A DNA stretch of 26,370 bases from Apostichopus parvimensis (Eukaryota > Echinodermata > Holothuroidea > Aspidochirotida > Stichopodidae), in the NCBI GenBank assembly GCA_000934455.1, contig KN882372.1:158621-184990 (forward strand), given 5' to 3'. A program made the translations under genes and the position numbers. Shown piece by piece: positions 20,622 through 26,370 of this stretch (the stretch's first letter is position 1; each line of letters opens with the position of its first letter). Below the pieces are notes generated by a model that was not told where the DNA came from, made no database searches, and worked only from the letters and a program-made list of their open reading frames with translations.

Positions 20622-20919
20622 AGAACCAAATTTCTGACGGTTGTTTGAGTAATGGTGAAACAAAGCTTCCATGCTGTCGAGAAATCCAACATAGAAACTC
20701 AAGCAGAGGATCTGGTTCCTCTCATTGAAGAGGACACACCTTCAAGTAGCAAAGGGTCAGAGATGAGGGGATGTTACACCATCTTGAAAGACGTCCTCAG
20801 AGCTCTGATCCATACTATATGGGGCTGGAGTGGGCCTGGGATGCTCATTGCTGTTCTCTGTTATTATCACCTTGGAGGTGGTGTCTTACTCTTCTTGATT
20901 GTGTTCATTACATGTCTCG
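20622..20919 (+). CDS. ABHD13: ABHD13 coding exon 1 (5' UTR end, start codon, membrane anchor)
   Basis: A good acceptor (TCTGTGCTTAG) ends at 20621, implying an upstream untranslated exon that I cannot place. The in-frame TGA at 20646-20648 sits six bases before the ATG at 20652, fixing this ATG as the start. The first 63 residues are polar; human ABHD13 has a shorter tail. They include an acidic dileucine-like D-L-V-P-L-I at residues 20-25. Residues 64-89 form one membrane segment. The donor is GTATGT at 20920; the exon ends in phase 1. Confidence 0.94.
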
Positions 20920-23900
20920 GTATGTTTTAAAAGTTATTATTAATCAATAAGGAGTTTTGTCGATCAAACTTATTAGTAATTAGCTTAATGATTATTTGAC
21001 CATACAAAATTGTCCCAGAAAGTATACAAACTGTAAAATGTATTACAGAAACTGTTCAGGGCATTTGATCATCATCCTTAAAACATAGCACCACCAAGTG
21101 CTGGGATACCCTCACTATTCTGTCTTCCTGTGAAATGTGGAGTGCATAATTTCCTTTTTGTACAGTATAAGTTTATTTATTATATCATAGGAGGTAAGTG
21201 GCCCCTATGTCTCATGCGCAAGGTTATACCCACTATGAAGAACTAAGTTTTGCATAGCAAAGTAAACCAGAACCTCAATAATGTCTTCTTGCAGAAAGCA
21301 AAAGAAATATATGTGGTGGTGATTTTGTTGTTTGCAAATAGCTTGGATAAACTTGAAACTTTGTTTGTAGATTCCTGTTAGTAAAGTTTTGGCTGTTTTC
21401 ATTATTGGGGGTTTCGAATATCATTTGAGGTCACAAGTGGCCAAAATATGAAAACCATGTAAATGTGACACTCATATAATTTCACCTGGTCCTTATCAGC
21501 TGTCACACTTGGTTTGAGCATCAACCTTGGGATCAATGTTGTCTGTTATCTCGAATGATCTCAAATATGACCTAAAACTCTGTAATATACTAAATGATTT
21601 TACTTAGATATGATATGCTTAAGATTTTACTGAAGATACCAAAAAAAAGGTTCCATTGGTACATTAGTTTCCACCATAGGGCAAAAAAAGGTAGTGATTT
21701 TGTGATAAATAACATGATAATGCATATGATGTCAATGTTATTTGCTGTTCTAGGTTTGCTGTACAATGGCCAGGATTTGTTACTCTACTACCCAGATCAA
21801 CCAGATTCTTCAAGGGTGTTCGTACCGTCGTTGTCGGTATACACTCATCTCAGTATGAAAATATTTTCATACAAACAGCAGACAATATTAATATTAATGC
21901 TTTACTTATGAAGCAAGCACCATCTGTTATAGCATTGGTGCCCACCATCTTGTTCTTTCATGGAAATGCCGGGAATATCGGTCATAGGTAAGTTTGTCAA
22001 TGGAGTGATATAAACTAATTAAGATCAATTATCGTCAATGTTACATAAAATGTCATCTGAGGGAAGGAATCATAAAACCAGGGGTTCCAGTTACTGCTGT
22101 CCATAAAGGATGCATCTCAACAATTAGTATTGGATTGGTATGTAGATCCTCAAGCCAAATTTGTCAGCGGAAAACAACGTGTTTTTCAGTGGAAAATACC
22201 GTTTTTTTTTATGGAGGAGCAGAATGGCTTACCGAAGTGATTCGGCACATTGAAATGATTGAGGAGAATGGAGAAGGATAGAATTTGGCTGGAGCAGGAT
22301 AGAATTTGGCTCCAAGACTAAGATTTTCAGGATAGATTAGGTTCGGAAGAGGAATGGTGATTGAGAACAAACGGCGGGAATAATTATTTTTACTTGATCA
22401 GCGTCACCTTATTTGGCTGTAGTTATCAATATTTCGTGAAAAAGGTGGAATCGAGCTGTATGGAATAATTTGGTCTTGCTAAGTTTCATCCTTATTACGT
22501 AGACCGCATTTTAAGACTACTTATTCCATGTTTATGCCGGCCTACTTTTGCCTTTTATGACGAGCACCACCACCTTATACTGATTTAAATTATAAGCAGC
22601 TTAACTTCTCTGACATTCACTCAGTCTAACCATCCTTCTTGACTTTCTTTGACACTTTCCCATCTTATTTTCATCATCCTGGATTGGGTATCCTAAAATT
22701 GTTTTCGGCACAAGAATGTTTAAAGCTGACAGTATTCAGCGGAAAGACTTTGCAGAGAATAACTGAAACCAAGGTCATTTGGGGTCAGAAAACCTTGTAA
22801 ACATTGAAGCTGCAAAAGTAATGCTTGGATGAACTTAAGACTCTATGCATAGCTCTACATTAATGAATGCAAGAACCTCATTGAAATTGGTGGGTGGAGG
22901 TTGAAGGTCATGTGAGGTCAACAGAGGACATTGTATACAACCTAGTAAACATGATAACAGCTTTGTTGAACTTCTTTGATGTAGTATGTAGATTTTCATT
23001 AAAGTGTACACAATGCCTGTTGAAACTAATGGAGGACAAACGTTGTTTGAGGTCAACAGAAATGAAAGGCTGGATAGCTTTTAAAAAGTGTGTCATGTTT
23101 GATGTTGTGATACATTAAAGTGATAGAGGTTATTGGATCAACAGAGGTCAATGTCTGAAAGCATGTAAACAATACATAATAAAGGACAGCTTGTTTGAAC
23201 TTCATAAAGATGTAGTTATAAAGATCCATCTTAGTGGGTGGAAGAACCCTATTATCTTTGTAAGTAGGTGAAAGGTCATCTAAGGTCAAGAGGTAACATC
23301 TGAAAAAATTCTTAAAACTAACTCCAAAATTTAAGTGTGGAGGGACTCCATACATGATATGATTACAAGATACCTGATTTCTGTGGTCATTGAAGGTCAA
23401 CACTGGTAAAAGTCTCCAAATTTGAAGAGTGGATACTTTGCATGTGGATTTACTTGGCTACAAGAACCCTGTACTTCTGTGTGGGGATCAAAGTTCATTT
23501 GAGGTCATTAGAGGTCAAAGTCTGAAAATCTTGTATGCAAGGTAACTCCAAAAGATAGTTAAATGAACTTTATACATGTTATGTGGCTCTACCGTTTGGA
23601 ATACTCAAATATCAATCAAGGTCAAAATATATGCTCCAAAAGTAAAACTTGGATGAATTTCTAACTATAAGAACTGTCTACGCATGGAAACAGTAAATGT
23701 TGTAATATAATGTTAATGTGGTAAGGAGACACTATGCCTTATGGCTTTTGCCTTTTATGACGACCGCCGCCGCCTTGTACTACTGATTTAAATTATAACT
23801 TCCCTGACATTCACTCAGTCTAACCATCCTTCTAGACCTTCTTTGACACTTTCCCCATCTTATTTTCATCATCCTGGATTGGGTATCCTAAAATTGTTGA

Positions 23901-26188
23901 AAAACAGTGTTGTATACATGTATGCAAGTGAAAAAAAGTTGTTTCGGCACAAGAATGTTTTAAGCTGACAGATAGTTAAATGACACTTTCTGGTTTATCT
24001 TTTGTAGGTTAATTAACGCTGCCATCTTCCATTCATTATGTCACTGCAATGTTTTACTGGTTGAGTACAGAGGGTACGGCAAGAGTGATGGAGATCCATA
24101 TGAGGAAGGTATGTCCAATAACAATCTCTCTCAATCTCTCAGGCTACAAGAGAGAAAAGTTGTTATTAAGTAATAAAAATCTGAAATGTCTACTTCTGTT
24201 AAATTAATGTGGTAGTATCTGCCATAGGCTTAGGAGCCTAATTTGATTTGGAGGGGGGGGGGGGCTGTAACGACTTGCCCGAAAAATTATAACCAAAGTT
24301 TTTCACTTCGCGCGCGTTCAACATGTTAATGTGCATATCATATAGACATTCATCGTTTTTACATCACATGCCAATAACATACAATCATTTTCTATGTTAT
24401 TACCCTTCCATATTGCTTACAATTATTGGGGAAGTTGTTACAATAATAATGATAATAATAATATAAGTTTAATTATTGAAAAACACATTGCAAATTACTC
24501 TTCTTTCAGTAGATGCCCGAAAAATTCTCAGCATATTGTTTGAATTTTCACAAAAAACTTTGGTTGGGGGCTGCAGCCCCCCCCCCCCCTGCCTCCTACG
24601 CTTATGGTATCTGCATAAAAACATAAATAACATAAGGAAAAATATATTATCTTAAATTTACCATTGTGAATAGAATTGTGTTGTGGCAAAAAGGAGGACT
24701 TGTTGTTTGTCATTGAAATCTGAGTTAAATAATACTTTCTACCATGAAAATATTCACCAAGTCTAAAAGGTAACTCTGACATTCTTTAACCTGGATGGCT
24801 ACTAAATCCCTGTAAAACCCTGTAACTGTTTCATTCCTATTTATGATGATACGCCCTTTTACTATAGACATCTACTATTCGGCTACTATTTAGCTACTAT
24901 TAAGCAGAATTACTTTATTGCACTTTGTTCTTTCATAAATGGTCCCACCAGAAAATAAACTGTTTTCTTTTGTATTTCATCCAATGTACTGGCTGTACAC
25001 ACATTTGCTGCCATTATGGTCTCATCAAAATATTTAATGTTTTATGTTTTTGGCAATTTGTACTGTGTATATGGTACAAGACTAGGGTTACATTACGTCC
25101 TGATTAATTGTGATTGTCTTGATTTTGCATTGAAAATATATTGTCCCTCCGGCAAACTAAATGGTTCCAAATTTCTAAAGGTCTTTGTGATGGTAAGAAA
25201 AATATCACTGTTTTTATGATACACAAACTAACAATTTTAGTATGCATCACTATACATGACCATTTCAGAAGCATTATATAATAATTTCAACACACAAACC
25301 TAATTGATGGCTGCATAGTAGCCCACAAGATTGGTGGGAAAAGCTGTGTGTAATGTGGGCTACATAGTTGCAACAAGTGCTAATAGTAACATTAATGTAG
25401 CTTGTTTGGGGGTGATGTTTATCACTCCGCAAAGTTAAGTTACATTGGTTAGATCATACAGCTTAACTTGGTTAGCACTAACTTGTCAGTGTTCCTCTGG
25501 ACAGCAAATTTGTATAGCTGAACCCTGCACGACTGCCATCATTCTCTAGATTTTACATAGGGTTCGTATTTGTGTGGTTGAAAACTTGGACAGTGTCCAG
25601 AGGGACACAGAGGGACACAGAGGGACACAGTGTCCAGAGGGACACAGTATCCCTCCGGACACAGTGTCCCTCCGGACACTGTCCAGAGGGACACTGTGTC
25701 CAGGAGGACACTGTGTCCAGAGGGACACTGTCCCTCTGGACACTGTGTCCCTCTGTGTCCCTCTGGACACTGTCCCAGTTTTCAACCACACTACTACGGT
25801 AACCCTATGTAAAATCTAGAGAATGATTGCAGTCGTGCAGGGTTCAGCTATACAAATTTGCTACCGATTCTTATGATACCTGTTGGTGTATTGCTATTAG
25901 GATATTATTGCCTTTTATCTATTTATTTCTGCAGGCATGTATAAAGATGCTCAAGCCGCTCTTGATTACTTGCACAATCGAAGCGATATAAATTCTAACT
26001 TCATCTTTGTCTTTGGGCGTTCTCTCGGGGGTGCTGTTGCCATAGACCTTGCATCCAAGCCAAGAAACAGAGGTAAAATTCGAGGACTGATTCTAGAGAA
26101 TACTTTCACCAGCATTCCAGATATGGGCAGACATCTCTTTAGATTGGAACTGATTAAGTGGATCCCGTTATTTATTGTAAAAAACAAG
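20622..26188 (+). CDS. ABHD13: ABHD13, alpha/beta hydrolase domain-containing protein 13, four 5' coding exons (3' end outside window)
   Basis: ABHD13 is a BEM46-like predicted serine hydrolase, a single-pass type II membrane protein whose substrate is not established. Exons are 20622-20919 (ATG at 20652), 21754-21987, 24008-24108 and 25935-26188, all GT-AG. Together they give about 285 of roughly 337 residues. Seen: a hydrophobic anchor at residues 64-89; LLLYYPDQPDSSR; the oxyanion-loop motif FFHGNAGNIGHR; YRGYGKSDGDPYEEG; and the nucleophile elbow FGRSLGGAVAI with Ser at 26021-26023. The catalytic Asp and His lie beyond the window. Oddity: exon 2 changes frame once near 21825-21830. Identification by close match to vertebrate ABHD13 is firm. 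Confidence 0.95.
20920..21753 (+). other. ABHD13 intron 1, no feature seen
   Basis: 834-bp GT-AG intron without recognisable repeats or RNA genes. Confidence 0.75.
21754..21987 (+). CDS. ABHD13: ABHD13 coding exon 2, with a one-base frame break
   Basis: Acceptor TTCTAG ends at 21753 and donor GTAAGT starts at 21988. The exon opens in the frame set by exon 1 (LLYNGQDLLLYYPDQPDSSR, then VFVP, to 21827). Homology continues only in the frame shifted by one (GIHSSQYENIFIQTADN, later VPTILFFHGNAGNIGHR). The exon is 234 bp; exon 3 needs it to end in phase 2, so one base is missing around 21825-21830. Unshifted, translation stops at the TGA at 21909-21911... region after LMLYL. Either an assembly or sequencing error or a real inactivating allele. 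Confidence 0.9.
22546..22732 (+). repeat. Direct repeat flanking the AGGTCA array, left copy
   Basis: Begins TTTTGCCTTTTATGACGA and runs through TGACATTCACTCAGTCTAAC and CATCCTGGATTGGGTATCC to AAGCTGACAG. The same text recurs exactly 1200 bp downstream at 23746. It lies in ABHD13 intron 2. Confidence 0.88.
22745..23640 (+). repeat. Degenerate AGGTCA-rich tandem array in ABHD13 intron 2
   Basis: Units of about 110-145 bp share CCTTGTAAACAT, TGGATGAACTT, CAAGAACC(C/T) and a core of AGGTCA words. Pairs of AGGTCA-like hexamers four bases apart occur at 22772-22787, 22905-22920, 23273-23288 and 23384-23399, with a triple at 23492-23517. Short open frames here are incidental. Confidence 0.8.
23746..23971 (+). 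repeat. Direct repeat flanking the AGGTCA array, right copy
   Basis: Second copy of the 22546-22732 sequence, with a roughly 40-bp insertion after CTAAAATTGTT. Together with the left copy it brackets the AGGTCA-rich array, so the array and the flanks may form one repeat family. It ends 36 bp before ABHD13 exon 3. Confidence 0.88.
24008..24108 (+). CDS. ABHD13: ABHD13 coding exon 3
   Basis: 101 bp; acceptor TTTTGTAG ends at 24007, donor GTATGT starts at 24109. It completes the Arg codon split after HR and encodes LINAAIFHSLCHCNVLLVEY followed by RGYGKSDGDPYEEG. This is the conserved DYRGYGKS-type strand-loop of the ABHD13/BEM46 family, with Glu in place of the usual Asp. It leaves in phase 1. 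Confidence 0.95.
24223..24606. mobile_element. Non-autonomous hAT-like element, 384 bp, 8-bp duplication GTATCTGC
   Basis: The ends are CATAGGCTTAGGAG and the reverse of CATAAGCGTAGGAG. GTATCTGC occurs on both sides (24215-24222 and 24607-24614). Long G and C runs (about 24252-24264 and 24578-24590) face each other inside the ends, and GCCCGAAAAATT occurs twice. It lies in ABHD13 intron 3 and is non-coding. Confidence 0.82.
24615..25502 (+). other. Rest of ABHD13 intron 3, no gene seen
   Basis: About 890 bp. It contains a small inverted repeat, TAGCCCACA (about 25319) with TGTGGGCTA (about 25355), and a doubled ATTCGGCTACTATTTAGCTAC-like run near 24880-24900. No coding signal. Confidence 0.65.
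25503..25862. repeat. 360-bp foldback repeat with a GGACAC/GTGTCC core
   Basis: The left arm from 25503 (AGCAAATTTGTATAGCTGAA, then CCCTGCACGACTGC) and the right arm ending 25862 are inverted copies about 90-100 bp long with few differences and one small indel. The core, about 25590-25775, is packed with AGAGGGACAC, ACAGTGTCC and TCCCTC(C/T)GGACAC in both orientations. The core yields overlapping frames without stops on both strands, a by-product of the repeat. No target duplication was found. It lies in ABHD13 intron 3, 72 bp upstream of exon 4. Confidence 0.85.
25935..26188 (+). CDS. ABHD13: ABHD13 coding exon 4 (nucleophile elbow)
   Basis: Acceptor TTTCTGCAG ends at 25934 and donor GTCAGT starts at 26189. 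The first two bases complete a Gly codon; 84 codons follow, ending in phase 0 at KNK. DAQAALDYL and FIFVFGRSLGG lead into AVAIDLASKP, and then LILENTFTSIPDMGRHLF. The G-x-S-x-G Ser (26021-26023) is intact, so the enzyme core here looks functional. It lies only 72 bp downstream of the foldback element 25503-25862. Confidence 0.96.
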
Positions 26189-26249
26189 GTCAGTAGAAAG
26201 TTCCTGCTTCAGTTAAATGCTTTTGCTTATGATTAATAATGATAGTGTG

Positions 26250-26370
26250 CAGGCGCGTAGCCAGGAATTTGCCATGGGAGGGGCAGAAATGTAGGCAAAC
26301 TAAACAATTTTTGGCTGAAAGTGCCTCCCAGATCGCTGGAAATTGCACTTCCCAGGCCTTGTAAGTTGCA
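26250..26370 (+). mobile_element. Left end of another GGCGCGTAGCC-type element, cut by the window edge
   Basis: CAGGCGCGTAGCCAGGAATT starts at 26250 in ABHD13 intron 4. It matches the terminus of the 12364-14573 element (CAGGGACGTAGCCAGG) and is followed by GGGAGGGG, as in that family. The other end is outside the window. Confidence 0.6.

Noticed and set aside
25546-25819. Five overlapping repetitive open frames of 60-81 codons on both strands
   Set aside because: They are produced by the GGACAC/GTGTCC array, whose units lack stops in several frames; no start or splice context and low complexity.

Overview
This window is animal nuclear DNA: AT-rich, mostly non-coding, with short GT-AG exons separated by 0.7-4 kb introns full of small DNA-transposon remnants. 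The repeat style (CCTAGGCCTA-like strings, TTAA-flanked GAAGACTCGC repeats, AGGTCA-rich intronic arrays, hAT-like ends carrying GGGGCGTAGCC) looks like an invertebrate deuterostome. An echinoderm, possibly a sea cucumber, is my guess, but no gene here proves it.

Two conserved protein-coding genes lie back to back, both cut by the window edges. On the minus strand (1-5661, perhaps starting near 9964) are the first five coding exons of MTMR9, a catalytically inactive myotubularin-related protein: the PH-GRAM domain and the start of the phosphatase-like domain. On the plus strand (20622-26188) are the first four coding exons of ABHD13, a single-pass membrane alpha/beta hydrolase, including the G-R-S-L-G nucleophile elbow. 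ABHD13 exon 2 carries a one-base frame break, and the expected splice phase confirms that a base is missing.

Layout: 1-5661, MTMR9 exons, with a tRNA-like repeat, a decayed hAT-type fragment and an intact 377-bp hAT-like element in the introns. 5662-9870, probably the first MTMR9 intron, holding a degenerate DIRS-type retrotransposon fragment and an AGCT-rich satellite with a 76-nt palindrome. 9871-20621, the interval between the divergent genes, is dominated by non-autonomous elements: a CACGTG palindrome element, a nested pair of hAT-like elements with clear 8-bp duplications, a PIF/Harbinger-like element, a foldback element made of TTCATAAGG units, a TTAA-flanked element, a TTACGACTAGTCGTAA element and a 950-bp palindromic composite. 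20622-26370, ABHD13, with an AGGTCA (DR4-spaced) repeat array in intron 2, a hAT-like element and a GGACAC/GTGTCC foldback element in intron 3, and the start of another GGCGCGTAGCC-type element in intron 4.

The two genes show no evident functional link: one regulates phosphoinositide phosphatases, the other is a predicted serine hydrolase. I see no new gene system. The unusual content is structural: several foldback elements with internal arrays of short units, and repeat-borne candidate nuclear-receptor sites. All calls come from reading the sequence; no database search was run.
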